Shown in pieces: positions 8,252-16,760 of a DNA stretch of 64,000 nt. The notes below the pieces were generated by a model that saw nothing but the letters and a program-made list of their open reading frames with translations, was not told where the DNA came from and ran no database searches. Source of the stretch: Streptomyces sp. NBC_01241 (lineage in GTDB: Bacteria; Actinomycetota; Actinomycetes; Streptomycetales; Streptomycetaceae). Position 1 is the stretch's first letter. Every line of letters starts with the position of its first letter. Position numbers and translations under genes: made by a program. The DNA lies in the NCBI RefSeq assembly GCF_041435435.1, contig NZ_CP108494.1, positions 1,832,501 through 1,896,500 of the forward strand, read 5' to 3'.

Positions 8252-8811
8252 GGCCTCACCGTACCGGCGGAGGTACGGGCGCCGTATCGGCCTGTGGACG
8301 GCCGTCGATTAGGGCGCAGGGACTAGGTCCGGCCGAGGTCGGGTACGGCGGGGTTCGGCCGCGGTCGGGTACGGCGGGGTTCGGCCCGGCCCGGTACGGG
8401 GTTCTGCTGAGGTCCCGTACGGGGTACATCGCGGTCCTGTACGGAGGGCCGGGGCAGGTCGGGCCAGGGGGAAGGGCGTCCATCCAGCCTCCGAGACCGG
8501 AGCCTCACACTCCGAATTGCTTGAGCAACCGTTGGTGAGCTTGTTACACGGTCGATGTGAGGCCGGGCATAGGACCCACGTCACTTACGAAGCCTGCTAG
8601 TGGATACCTAAGTGCCACATCAGTGAGCATGAGCGCGAGCTGCCACGTTCGAGCAGAGTCCTGATCCACTACCCGGGATCGTACGTCACACCTTTGCCAC
8701 GCCATTTTGCTGACGCTAAGAATTGCTCTCGTCCCCGACGGAGATGCGAACACCTCGCCTCCCGTCTTCGTCCTCCGTGAGGACTTCCGCGATTCGAAGA
8801 GGTACGTCTGC
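8252..8811. other. 560-bp gene-free region
   Basis: No convincing gene here. It holds a 24-nt perfect direct repeat (8337-8386, listed separately) followed by degenerate tacggggt-type copies, then AT-richer DNA with a weak promoter match for the transglycosylase gene: TTGCCA at 8694-8699 and TAAGAA at 8717-8722, spaced 17 nt. I looked for the c-di-AMP (ydaO) riboswitch found before some Streptomyces wall hydrolases and did not see its conserved core. Confidence 0.6.
8337..8386. repeat. 24-nt direct repeat with 26-bp period
   Basis: The 24 nt from 8337 (GGTCGGGTACGGCGGGGTTC and following GGCC) recur exactly at 8363-8386, then decay into related copies to about 8455. Located between the divergent kinase gene and the transglycosylase gene. 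Confidence 0.9.
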
Positions 8812-9558
8812 ATGTCCGAGTCCAGCATCCCCGGCCGTCGCCGTCGCCTGAACAAGACCCAGAAGCTCTCCGCCGCGGCTATCTCCGCCGTCGCCGTCGC
8901 CTCGCTCTCGTTCTCGCTCGTCCCCGCCAATGCCGAAGGCAAGCCCAAGGCCCAGGCCGCCGAGGCCGCCGCCCCCGTGGTTCTCACCTCGGTCGCCGGT
9001 ACTCCGCAGGCCAAGGCACTGCAGGCCAGCCTCATCGGGCAGCACTCGACCGCCGAGAAGCTGGTGAAGGCCGCCGACCTCGCGCGAGCCAAGAAGGCCG
9101 CCGCGGTCGAGGCGAAGGCGAAGGCCGCCGCGAAGGCCAAGGCCGAGGCGAAGGCCCGGGTGAAGTCCGAGGCCGTCGCCGAGAAGCGCACCGGCACGCA
9201 GGCTGCCAGCCGTTCCGAGGCCCGTACCCCGGTCTACGCCAACAACCTGGACGGCTGGATCCGGGAGGCCCTGGACATCATGAAGTCGCGCGGCATCCCC
9301 GGCACGTACGACGGTCTGCACCGCAACATCATGCGGGAGTCCAGCGGCAACCCGAATGCGATCAACGGCTGGGACATCAACGCGCGGAACGGCGTTCCGT
9401 CCATCGGCCTGCTGCAGATCATCAAGCCGACGTTCGACGCGTACCACGTCCCCGGCACGGCCTTCAGCCAGTACAACCCGGTCGCCAACCTCACCGCCGC
9501 GGCCAACTACGCCGCCGACCGGTACGGCTCGATCGACAACGTCAACAGCGCGTACTGA
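8812..9558 (+). CDS. Secreted lytic transglycosylase (SLT/lysozyme-like domain)
   Basis: A 248-residue exported protein. A long signal region (about residues 1-41, basic start, hydrophobic core AAISAVAVASLSFSLVPA, ANA cleavage site) is followed by an Ala/Lys/Glu coiled-coil spacer (about 80-125). The SLT domain occupies about 145-248, with catalytic-type Glu in HRNIMRESSGNPNAIN and then IGLLQIIKPTFDAYHVPG. Such enzymes cleave peptidoglycan during growth or spore germination. ATG 8812 follows GAAGAGGT. A large palindrome (9593-9658) terminates it. Confidence 0.9.
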   Translation: MSESSIPGRRRRLNKTQKLSAAAISAVAVASLSFSLVPANAEGKPKAQAAEAAAPVVLTSVAGTPQAKALQASLIGQHSTAEKLVKAADLARAKKAAAVEAKAKAAAKAKAEAKARVKSEAVAEKRTGTQAASRSEARTPVYANNLDGWIREALDIMKSRGIPGTYDGLHRNIMRESSGNPNAINGWDINARNGVPSIGLLQIIKPTFDAYHVPGTAFSQYNPVANLTAAANYAADRYGSIDNVNSAY

Positions 9559-9592
9559 TCGCATCCGGACGTCCTCGGACGGCCTGAGGAGC

Positions 9593-9658
9593 CGCGTACG
9601 CATACGCCGGAGGGCGGCACCCCACGTGGGGTGCCGCCCTGCGGCGTATGCGTACGCG
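9593..9658. terminator. Long bidirectional terminator palindrome
   Basis: About 30-bp arms, nearly perfect, centred in CACGTG at 9625: CGCGTACGCATACGCC...GGCGTATGCGTACGCG outside, GGGCGGCACCCCA...TGGGGTGCCGCCC inside. It separates the convergent transglycosylase and FHA-ABC genes. Confidence 0.88.
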
Positions 9659-9669
9659 GGTGTCCGCGT

Positions 9670-12279
9670 CTACTTGCGCATGACCTCCGGCTCGTGGCGG
9701 CGCAGCAGTCGCGCGACGACGACGCCGCAGATGATGCCGAGCAGCAGGAGCACCGAGATGTTCATGCCCCACTGACCGGCCGAGTGCTCCCACAGCGGGT
9801 CCAGGTCGGTCGGGTTCTTCGGGTCCCACGGCGCCATGAGGTGCGACAGGTCGAGTGTCGTGCCCGCGCCGGCGATGGCCCAGCGGGACGGCATCAGCCA
9901 GGCGAACTGCTCCAGGCCGGGCGATCCGTAGACCTGGAAGAGGATGCCGGTGAAGACGACCTGGACGATCGCGAACATGACCAGCAGCGGCATGGTCTTC
10001 TCGGCGGTCTTCACCAGCGAGGAGATCACCAGGCCGAACATCATCGAGGTGAAGCCGAGCGCGATGATCGTCACGCAGAGCTCGACGGCCGGCGGCATGA
10101 TCAGGCCCTCTGCGGGCAGCTCGCGGGTGGCGAAGCCGATACCGCAGATGATGACGCCCTGGATGGCCGTGATCACGCCGAGGACGATCACCTTCGACAT
10201 CAGATAGGCGGAGCGGGAGAGACCGGTGGCCCGTTCCCGTTCGTAGATGACGCGTTCCTTGATCAGTTCTCGTACGGAGTTGGCCGCTCCGGAGAAGCAC
10301 ATACCGACCGCGAGGATCAGCATGATCGTTCCGGCGGCTCCGTTGAACCGGGACGGCGCCTTCGGCGGGGCCAGGCCGAAGTTGGCGGGGATGACCACGC
10401 TGACGACGCCGAGCACGGCGGGCAGGATCACCATCAGGCCCATGAAGCCCTTGTCGGACGCGATCACCGAGACGTAGCGGCGCATCAGCGTCCACAGCTG
10501 GGCCGTCCAGCTCTGCGGCTTCGGCGGGCGCAGCTGCTGCTGCGGCATGTGTACGGACTGTACGGCGACGGCGTCGATGTCCGCGGCGTACATCTGGTAG
10601 TGCTGCGAACCGCGCCAACGGCCCGCCCAGTCGTAGTCGCGGTAATTCTCGAACGCGGAGAAGACGTCGGCCCAGGTGGTGTAGCCGAAGAAGTTGAGCG
10701 CTTCCTCCGGCGGGCCGAAGTAGGCGACGGAACCGCCCGGCGCCATGACGAGCAGCTTGTCGCAGATCGCCAGCTCGGCCACGGAGTGGGTGACGACGAG
10801 GACCGTACGGCCGTCGTCGGCCAGGCCGCGCAGCAGCTGCATGACATCGCGGTCCATGCCCGGGTCGAGGCCGGAGGTCGGCTCGTCCAGGAAGATCAGC
10901 GACGGCTTCGTGAGCAGCTCCAGGGCCACGGAGACACGCTTGCGCTGGCCACCGGAGAGCGAGGTGACCTTCTTGTCCTTGTGGATGTCGAGCTTGAGCT
11001 CGGCGAGGACTTCGAGGATCCGGGCCTCGCGCTCGGCCTCTGTGGTGTCCGCGGGAAAGCGGAGCTTGGCCGCGTACTTGAGGGCCTTGGTGACGGTGAG
11101 TTCCTTGTGCAGGATGTCGTCCTGCGGGACCAGACCGATGCGCTGACGCAGCTCGGCGAACTGCTTGTACAGGTTCCGGTTGTCGTAGAGGACGTCTCCC
11201 TGGTTGGCGGGCCGGTAGCCCGTGAGCGCCTTGAGCAGGGTGGACTTGCCGGAGCCGGACGGGCCGATGACCGCGATGAGCGACTTCTCCGGGACGCCGA
11301 AGGAGACGTCCTTGAGGATCTGCTTCCCGCCGTCGACCGTCACTGTGAGGTGGCGGGCGGAGAAGGAGACGTCACCGGTGTCGACGAACTCTTCCAGCCG
11401 GTCCCCGACCAGGCGGAAGGTCGAGTGACCGACGCCGACGATGTCGTTCGGGCCGATGAGCGCGGAGCCGGACTTGGGGAGCGGCTGACCGTTGACGTAG
11501 GTGCCGTTGTGGGATCCGAGGTCACGGATCTCGGAGCGGCCGTCGGGCGTCGCGTGGAACTCGGCGTGATGGCGCGAGACCTGGAGGTCGGAGACGACCA
11601 GTTCGTTCTCGAGCGCACGACCGATGCGCATGACGCGGCCGAGGTCCAGCTGGTGGAACGTCGTGGGGTTGCGGTCGCCGTACACCGACGAGGCCCCCGC
11701 GGCACCGCCGGGCCCGCCCGAGCCGGGTGTACCGAGTGATTTCGCCGGGCCCTGCTGGTGCGGGACCTGGGGCTGCTGGGGCTGCGCGGGCTGCTGCTGC
11801 GGCTGGGCCTGGGGGGTCTGCTGCCAGCCCTGCTGCGGCGGCTGTCGTTGTTGCTGCTGTTGCTGCGGAACGGGGGCAGCCTGCTGGCCGGGCCAGCCCG
11901 CGCCACCCTGCTGGGGCTGCTGGGCGGGGGCCTGCTGCGCACCCGCGCCCTGCCCGCTGTACACATCGGCGCCCGCGGCGGTGCTGACGCTCAGCCGCGG
12001 TCCGTCCGTGGCGTTGCCGAGGTGCACGGCGGAGCCGGGCCCTATTTCAAGCTGACGGATTCGCCGGCCCTGCACATAGGTGCCATTGGTGCTGCCGTGG
12101 TCCTCGATGAACCAACTGTGGCCCCCCCAGCTGATCGTGGCGTGCCGCCACGACACCCTGGCGTCGTCGATCGTCAGGTCGCCCTGCGGATCACGCCCCA
12201 GGGTGTACGACCTGGACGGATCGAGCGTCCAGGTCCTGCCATTCAATTCCAGTACGAGTTCCGGCACTCCGCGCCCCAC
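9670..12279 (-). CDS. FHA-domain ABC exporter (Rv1747-like)
   Basis: An 869-residue fusion. FHA domain 1 (about 15-85, LGRD, WRHA, STNGTYV) is followed by a Gln/Pro-rich linker (about 110-180), FHA domain 2 (about 215-285, IGRA, SRHHAE, SHNGTYVNG), an ABC ATPase (Walker A GPSGSGKST near 337, LSGGQRKR, FLDEPTSGLD) and an ABC-2 permease with six membrane helices (about 610-860). The two phosphothreonine-binding FHA modules imply control by a Ser/Thr kinase, as known for mycobacterial Rv1747, which exports cell-wall glycolipids. GTG 12279 follows GGGGGA; a second in-frame GTG lies four codons later. Confidence 0.93.
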   Translation of the reverse strand: MGRGVPELVLELNGRTWTLDPSRSYTLGRDPQGDLTIDDARVSWRHATISWGGHSWFIEDHGSTNGTYVQGRRIRQLEIGPGSAVHLGNATDGPRLSVSTAAGADVYSGQGAGAQQAPAQQPQQGGAGWPGQQAAPVPQQQQQQRQPPQQGWQQTPQAQPQQQPAQPQQPQVPHQQGPAKSLGTPGSGGPGGAAGASSVYGDRNPTTFHQLDLGRVMRIGRALENELVVSDLQVSRHHAEFHATPDGRSEIRDLGSHNGTYVNGQPLPKSGSALIGPNDIVGVGHSTFRLVGDRLEEFVDTGDVSFSARHLTVTVDGGKQILKDVSFGVPEKSLIAVIGPSGSGKSTLLKALTGYRPANQGDVLYDNRNLYKQFAELRQRIGLVPQDDILHKELTVTKALKYAAKLRFPADTTEAEREARILEVLAELKLDIHKDKKVTSLSGGQRKRVSVALELLTKPSLIFLDEPTSGLDPGMDRDVMQLLRGLADDGRTVLVVTHSVAELAICDKLLVMAPGGSVAYFGPPEEALNFFGYTTWADVFSAFENYRDYDWAGRWRGSQHYQMYAADIDAVAVQSVHMPQQQLRPPKPQSWTAQLWTLMRRYVSVIASDKGFMGLMVILPAVLGVVSVVIPANFGLAPPKAPSRFNGAAGTIMLILAVGMCFSGAANSVRELIKERVIYERERATGLSRSAYLMSKVIVLGVITAIQGVIICGIGFATRELPAEGLIMPPAVELCVTIIALGFTSMMFGLVISSLVKTAEKTMPLLVMFAIVQVVFTGILFQVYGSPGLEQFAWLMPSRWAIAGAGTTLDLSHLMAPWDPKNPTDLDPLWEHSAGQWGMNISVLLLLGIICGVVVARLLRRHEPEVMRK

Positions 12280-12740
12280 TAGTTGTCCCCCGAGTTACCC
12301 CCATCGCAGGGAGTCTAGGGATGCTGAACATCGTGGGGAACTATTCCAGGAGCAGTCCCCGATACGAAAGTCGGGCCAGGTGAAGACCCTGCCGAGGACT
12401 GTGGTGTTGTGCCGTCCGTCAGGATGGATCGGCACGGAAGCCGGCAACCGCGCATGACTGCGTACGACCCGTGAGTGAACGGGCCGCGCCACGGTGATTC
12501 CGTCCGCTCGGAACATCGCCCCGGTCCGGATCCGCCCGGAAGATCCGCCCCGGTCCGGATCCGCCCCGGTCCGGATCCGCTCGGGTCCGTCCGTGGTCGC
12601 CGGGCGCACCCGAGCGCGTCCGGTCCGTCGTCGCGCTATGTTGCATGCCAGTGGCGTGCGGAGACGGGGCGGCGACGCGCTGTCCGGTCCTCGGGACGGG
12701 CCGTCGAGGCCATGGAACGGACCGATACGGTGGGAGCACC
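12280..12740. other. 461-bp divergent intergenic region
   Basis: Promoter region shared by the FHA-ABC gene (-) and serB (+). It contains three copies of the 13-mer CGGTCCGGATCCG at 12522, 12551 and 12567, embedded in GC-rich simple sequence. TACGGT at 12727-12732 precedes the serB ATG by 8 nt and is a possible -10. No gene recognised. Confidence 0.55.
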
Positions 12741-13997
12741 ATGAGCGCATCTCAGCCACCTCAGTCTTCCCCGTCTCCTGAACCCCCTGAGTCCCGTCAG
12801 GGCACGGACACCCCCACCCTTCTCGTGAAGATCTTCGGGAAGGACCGCCCCGGGATCACCGCCGGGCTCTTCGACACCCTCGCCGCCTACTCGGTCGATG
12901 TCGTCGACATCGAGCAGGTCGTCACCCGTGGCCGCATCGTCCTGTGCGCACTGGTCACCGCCCCGACCGCGGACGGCACCACCGAGGGCGACCTGCGGGC
13001 GACCGTGCACAGCTGGGCCGACTCACTGAAGCTGCAGGCCGAGATCATCTCCGGTACGGGTGACAACCGCCCGCGTGGCTCCGGACGTTCCCATGTGACG
13101 GTGCTCGGGCACCCGCTGACCGCCGAGTCGACCGCCGCCATAGCGGCCACGATCACCTCCACCGGCGGGAACATCGACCGCATCTTCCGGCTCGCGAAGT
13201 ACCCGGTCACCGCAGTCGAGTTCGCGGTCTCCGGCACCGGGACCGAGGAACTGCGGACGGCGCTGGCGACGGAGTCCGCCGGGATCGGCGTCGACATCGC
13301 GGTCGTGTCGGCCGGACTGAGCCGCCGGGCGCAACGGCTGGTCGTCATGGACGTCGACTCGACGCTCATCCAGGACGAGGTCATCGAGCTCTTCGCCGCC
13401 CATGCCGGCTGCGAGGACAAGGTCGCCGAGGTGACCGAGCAGGCGATGCGCGGCGAGCTCGACTTCGAGCAGTCGCTGCACGCGCGGGTGGCGCTGCTCG
13501 CGGGGCTCGACGTATCGGTGGTGGACAAGGTGCGCGCCGAGGTGCGGCTGACCCCGGGGGCCCGCACGCTGATCCGTACGCTGAAGCGGCTCGGCTACCA
13601 AGTGGGTGTGGTTTCGGGCGGGTTCACCCAGGTCACCGATGATCTGAAGGAACGGCTCGGGCTCGACTTCGCCTCTGCCAACACCTTGGAAGTGGTCGAC
13701 GGCAAGCTCACCGGACGGGTCGTCGGCGACATCGTCGACCGGGCCGGCAAGGCCCGGCTGCTGCGCAGTTTCGCCGAGCAGGCCGGGGTGCCGCTGGCGC
13801 AGACCGTCGCGATCGGCGACGGCGCGAACGACCTCGACATGCTGAACACCGCCGGGCTCGGGGTGGCGTTCAACGCCAAGCCGGTGGTCCGCGAGGCGGC
13901 CCACACCGCGGTGAACGTGCCGTTCCTGGACACCGTGCTGTACCTGCTCGGTATCACCCGCGAGGAGGTCGAGGCCGCAGACGGCCTCGTCGACTGA
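12741..13997 (+). CDS. serB: Phosphoserine phosphatase SerB
   Basis: A 418-residue protein. Two N-terminal ACT-type domains (about residues 25-180, beginning LLVKIFGKDRPGI) bind a regulatory amino acid. The HAD phosphatase domain begins at DVDSTLIQDE (nucleophile Asp204), with GVVSGGFTQV (motif II) and GDGANDLDML (motif IV). It hydrolyses O-phosphoserine to serine, the last step of serine synthesis. ATG 12741 is preceded by GGGAG. Serine-rich, disordered first 22 residues. It is monocistronic, ending at a 25-bp-arm palindrome. Confidence 0.95.
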   Translation: MSASQPPQSSPSPEPPESRQGTDTPTLLVKIFGKDRPGITAGLFDTLAAYSVDVVDIEQVVTRGRIVLCALVTAPTADGTTEGDLRATVHSWADSLKLQAEIISGTGDNRPRGSGRSHVTVLGHPLTAESTAAIAATITSTGGNIDRIFRLAKYPVTAVEFAVSGTGTEELRTALATESAGIGVDIAVVSAGLSRRAQRLVVMDVDSTLIQDEVIELFAAHAGCEDKVAEVTEQAMRGELDFEQSLHARVALLAGLDVSVVDKVRAEVRLTPGARTLIRTLKRLGYQVGVVSGGFTQVTDDLKERLGLDFASANTLEVVDGKLTGRVVGDIVDRAGKARLLRSFAEQAGVPLAQTVAIGDGANDLDMLNTAGLGVAFNAKPVVREAAHTAVNVPFLDTVLYLLGITREEVEAADGLVD

Positions 13998-14031
13998 CGC
14001 GTACCCGCTTACTCGCATACCCACGTATGAG

Positions 14032-14082
14032 CAGGGCCCCGGTGGTTTCCGCGCATGATGCGCGGAAACCACCGGGGCCCTG
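14032..14082. terminator. Long bidirectional terminator palindrome
   Basis: CAGGGCCCCGGTGGTTTCCG and GCAT (14032-14056) is the exact reverse complement of 14058-14082, about 25 bp per arm around one central base. It lies between the convergent serB and SixA-like genes. Outer CGTA/TACG bases extend the pairing weakly. Confidence 0.9.
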
Positions 14083-14166
14083 TTCGTACGACGACGTGAG
14101 CTGCGCAACGGCGGGGACCCGTACGACAGCCGGGACCGTACGACGGCGGAACGTACGACGGCGGGA

Positions 14167-14685
14167 TCAGTCGTTGGGGGTCCAGTACTCGACCAGCTTG
14201 CCCACTCCGTGCTCCACGCCCTTCCAGGAGCCAGAGAATTCCACGACGGCGAAGGCGGCGGTCGGGAAGCCGCCTCGGTTCATCCGGGCCAGGGCGTCGC
14301 CCTCGGCCGATTCCGAGAGGGCGTCGGCGACCGCGTGCATCCCGGGGTTGTGGCCGATGACAAGAAGGTCGTGCACATCATCGGGGGTCTCGTTGATCAG
14401 GGCGATCAGTTCGCCGGGAGACGCCTCGTACAGTCGCTCCTCGTACACGGTCCTGGGACGGTGCGGCATCTCGTGGACGGCCAGCTTCCACGTCTCGCGC
14501 GTCCTGACTGCGGTCGAGCAGAGGGCCAGATCGAGGACGATCCCGGAATCGACGAGTTTGCGGCCTGCGACGGGGGCGTCCTTGCGGCCGCGCTCCGCGA
14601 GCGGCCGCTCATGGTCGGAGTCCTGCGACCATTCCGCCTTGGCATGCCTGAGAAGGACGATCCTGCGAGGTGTATCGACGCTCAT
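14167..14685 (-). CDS. SixA-like histidine phosphatase
   Basis: A 172-residue protein of the histidine phosphatase (phosphoglycerate mutase-like) superfamily. The RHG-type motif reads LLRHAKAEW near the N-terminus, the second catalytic His is in VIGHNPGMH (about residue 115), and arginines are in STAVRTRETW. Small SixA-like members dephosphorylate phosphohistidine or small phosphoesters. ATG 14685 (MSVDTP) is chosen because the domain starts there, though GAGGTG lies unusually close; an ATG 57 nt upstream is an alternative. Confidence 0.88.
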   Translation of the reverse strand: MSVDTPRRIVLLRHAKAEWSQDSDHERPLAERGRKDAPVAGRKLVDSGIVLDLALCSTAVRTRETWKLAVHEMPHRPRTVYEERLYEASPGELIALINETPDDVHDLLVIGHNPGMHAVADALSESAEGDALARMNRGGFPTAAFAVVEFSGSWKGVEHGVGKLVEYWTPND

Positions 14686-14759
14686 ACACCTCAGCTTCGC
14701 ACGAAATGTGCCGCCCGGCGCAGGGTGTTGAAGGGCTTCCATGGGCTGCGCGGAAGCCG

Positions 14760-14966
14760 TCAGCCGGTGATCAGGGCCACGATTCGCTCAAGCAACCGGC
14801 CGAGCGCGGGGTCGGCCGTCGCCGCGTGTGCGTCGCCGGATCCCACAATCATCAGCAGGAGCGCGGCGAACGCGATCGCGGGCAGCGCGATGGCCCACCA
14901 CGGCAGCCGGACCTCGACGCTGCCCGTGGCCGGGTGGTTGGTCCGGGTGTGCGTACGGGTCGGCAT
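14760..14966 (-). CDS. Small single-span membrane protein
   Basis: A 68-residue protein with a Thr/Arg-rich N-terminus, one hydrophobic helix (about residues 23-44, WWAIALPAIAFAALLLMIVG) and an amphipathic tail ending RLLERIVALITG. It lies on the same strand, 75 bp upstream of the SixA-like gene. Function unknown. A real gene is supported by the membrane helix, coding-like base composition and position. Confidence 0.6.
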   Translation of the reverse strand: MPTRTHTRTNHPATGSVEVRLPWWAIALPAIAFAALLLMIVGSGDAHAATADPALGRLLERIVALITG

Positions 14967-15157
14967 GTCCGCCTCCGAGAGTCATCGGTTCCGATACCCA
15001 GAACCTACGGACTCGGGGGTGCCGGTCCCATCCGGTGACCCACCCACTTCCCCCTGACCCTGTCCCCCTAGGGGACGGTGGTGCTAGCCCCACCACCGGC
15101 CGTCGTCGGCCACGCGGTTCAGGGGGTTCAGGCAGGTTCAGATGGATTCAGCCGGAT

Positions 15158-15277
15158 TCAGGGGGATGCGATCGAGGCGATCACCGCGATGATCACGGTG
15201 ACCAGCAGCATCGCCCCGAGCACGAGGAGAAGCTTCTTCTGACCGTTCTGGGGATTCGGATCGAGCACAGGAGACAT
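15158..15277 (-). CDS. 39-residue transporter-associated small protein (SGM_5486 type)
   Basis: A 39-residue protein: MSPVLDPNPQNGQKK, then one hydrophobic helix (LLLVLGAMLLVTVIIAVIAS) and a short tail. It starts 17 bp after the stop of the CynX/NimT-type permease on the same strand, so the two are cotranscribed. I recall a family of such tiny proteins (SGM_5486 family, transporter-associated) always next to this permease; the match is from memory. It probably binds or stabilises the transporter in the membrane (inference). Confidence 0.75.
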   Translation of the reverse strand: MSPVLDPNPQNGQKKLLLVLGAMLLVTVIIAVIASIASP

Positions 15278-15294
15278 GGGCTCAGTCTCGCATC

Positions 15295-16617
15295 TCAGCA
15301 TTCGTCCTCGATCGTCCGGTCCCGCCCGGCCAGCACTCCGGCCACCATCTGCGGCACCATGAGGCCCGCCATCAGTGCGATCGGCAGCCCCCAGCCACCG
15401 CTGTGCTGGTGGAGCACGCCGATGAGCAGCGGGCCGGGAATCGAGATCAGATAGCCGGTGGACTGCGCGAACGCGGACAGCCGGACCACTCCGGCGCCAC
15501 TGCGGGACCGCATGCCGATCATGGTCAGGGCGAGCGGGAAGGCGCAGTTCGAGATGCCGAGCAGCAGCGCCCAGACCCAGGCACCGCCGGTCGGTGCGAG
15601 GTAGAGGCCGGCGTATCCGATGAGGCCGCAGGAGCCGAGGACGACGACGATCGGGCCCTGGTTCTTCATGCGGCCGGCGACCCGGGGGATGACGAACGCG
15701 AGCGGCACGCCCATCGCCATGGTCACGGCGAGCAGCACGCCCGCCGTACCGGCCGAGACACCCGCGTCGCGGAAGATCTGCGGCATCCATCCCATGGTGA
15801 TGTACGCGGCGGTGGCCTGCAGGCCGAAGAAGCAGGCGAGGCTCCACGCCGTACGGCTCCGAGTGATCCTGAGTGCCGGGGCGTCCTGGTGGCGGGCGGC
15901 AAGCTGCCCGGCGGTGCCGCGCCGGTCCCGTACCAGCGGGATCCAGGGCAGGATCGCGGCGGCGGCGAGGACGGCCCAGATACCGAGGCCCGCCCTCCAG
16001 CTGCCGCCCAGCGCACTGGTCATGGGCACGGTCACGGCGGCGGCGAGCGAGGTGCCGAGGGCCAGGGCCATCGAGTAGAGCCCGGTCATGGAGCCGACGC
16101 GGTCCGGGAACCAGCGCTTGACGATCACCGGCATCAGGATGTTGCTGACGGCGATGCCCATGAGAGCGAGGGCGCTCGCGGCGAGGAAGCCGACCGTGCC
16201 GCCGACGAGCGACCGCATCACCAGACCGGCCGTGATGGCCATCATGCCGACGCAGACGATCGCGCCCGCGCCGAAGCGGCGGGCGAGGCGAGGCGCCATG
16301 ACGCCGAAGACCGCGAAGCAGAGCGGCGGTACGGAGGTGAGGACACCGGCGACGCTGCCGCTCATGTGCAGCCCGTCCTGCACCTCTTCGAGGAGGGCGC
16401 CGAGGCTGGTGATGGCGGGACGGAGGTTGAGCGCGGCGAGGACGAGGCCGATGACGACGAACCGGAGCAGCCACGGGGACGGCCCGGGAGCGGTCTGCGT
16501 GGCCTGTGCGGTCTGCGGGGCTTTCGGGGCCGGGGATTTGGTCGGGATGTCCGCGGTGGTGGGGCTCAGGGTCCGGGTCGGGGTCCGGGGCTGCGGCTGG
16601 GTCTCGTCGTCGGGCAT
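15295..16617 (-). CDS. MFS permease of the CynX/NimT family
   Basis: A 440-residue transporter with a Pro/Thr-rich cytoplasmic N-terminus (about 50 residues) and twelve membrane helices. The first helix region LRFVVIGLVLAALNLRPAIT is characteristic of CynX/NimT members (cyanate, nitroimidazole or other anion transport). The gene is divergent from a GntR-family regulator, and the 140-bp gap between them holds two inverted repeats (16631-16657), so the regulator probably controls it. A 39-residue partner gene follows. Substrate unknown. Confidence 0.9.
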   Translation of the reverse strand: MPDDETQPQPRTPTRTLSPTTADIPTKSPAPKAPQTAQATQTAPGPSPWLLRFVVIGLVLAALNLRPAITSLGALLEEVQDGLHMSGSVAGVLTSVPPLCFAVFGVMAPRLARRFGAGAIVCVGMMAITAGLVMRSLVGGTVGFLAASALALMGIAVSNILMPVIVKRWFPDRVGSMTGLYSMALALGTSLAAAVTVPMTSALGGSWRAGLGIWAVLAAAAILPWIPLVRDRRGTAGQLAARHQDAPALRITRSRTAWSLACFFGLQATAAYITMGWMPQIFRDAGVSAGTAGVLLAVTMAMGVPLAFVIPRVAGRMKNQGPIVVVLGSCGLIGYAGLYLAPTGGAWVWALLLGISNCAFPLALTMIGMRSRSGAGVVRLSAFAQSTGYLISIPGPLLIGVLHQHSGGWGLPIALMAGLMVPQMVAGVLAGRDRTIEDEC

Positions 16618-16630
16618 GGAGTCATCATAG

Positions 16631-16657
16631 AATCATGGGATGATTGATTGTCCAATC
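16631..16657. promoter_or_regulatory. Candidate GntR operator (two inverted repeats)
   Basis: AATCAT-GGG-ATGATT at 16631-16645 is a perfect 6-bp inverted repeat, directly followed by GATTG-TC-CAATC at 16646-16657. They lie 14 bp upstream of the permease start, between the permease and the divergent GntR regulator gene, where an autoregulatory operator is expected. Confidence 0.55.
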
Positions 16658-16760
16658 CTGCGCATACTCCTCTGAGACCATTCACCAACAGCAGGGCCAC
16701 CCCGTACCCCTCTCATCACCGCAGCAACCCGTCACCGAAGCAACCCGAGCAAGGAGCACC

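Noticed and set aside
8502..8811. Possible c-di-AMP riboswitch before the transglycosylase gene
   Set aside because: The known association of this riboswitch with Streptomyces wall hydrolases made it worth looking for, but the conserved ydaO core and paired elements were not found.
12522..12579. The three CGGTCCGGATCCG copies as a regulator binding array
   Set aside because: Spacing is irregular (29 and 16 bp) and the surrounding DNA is simple-sequence GC repeat; slippage explains it as well.
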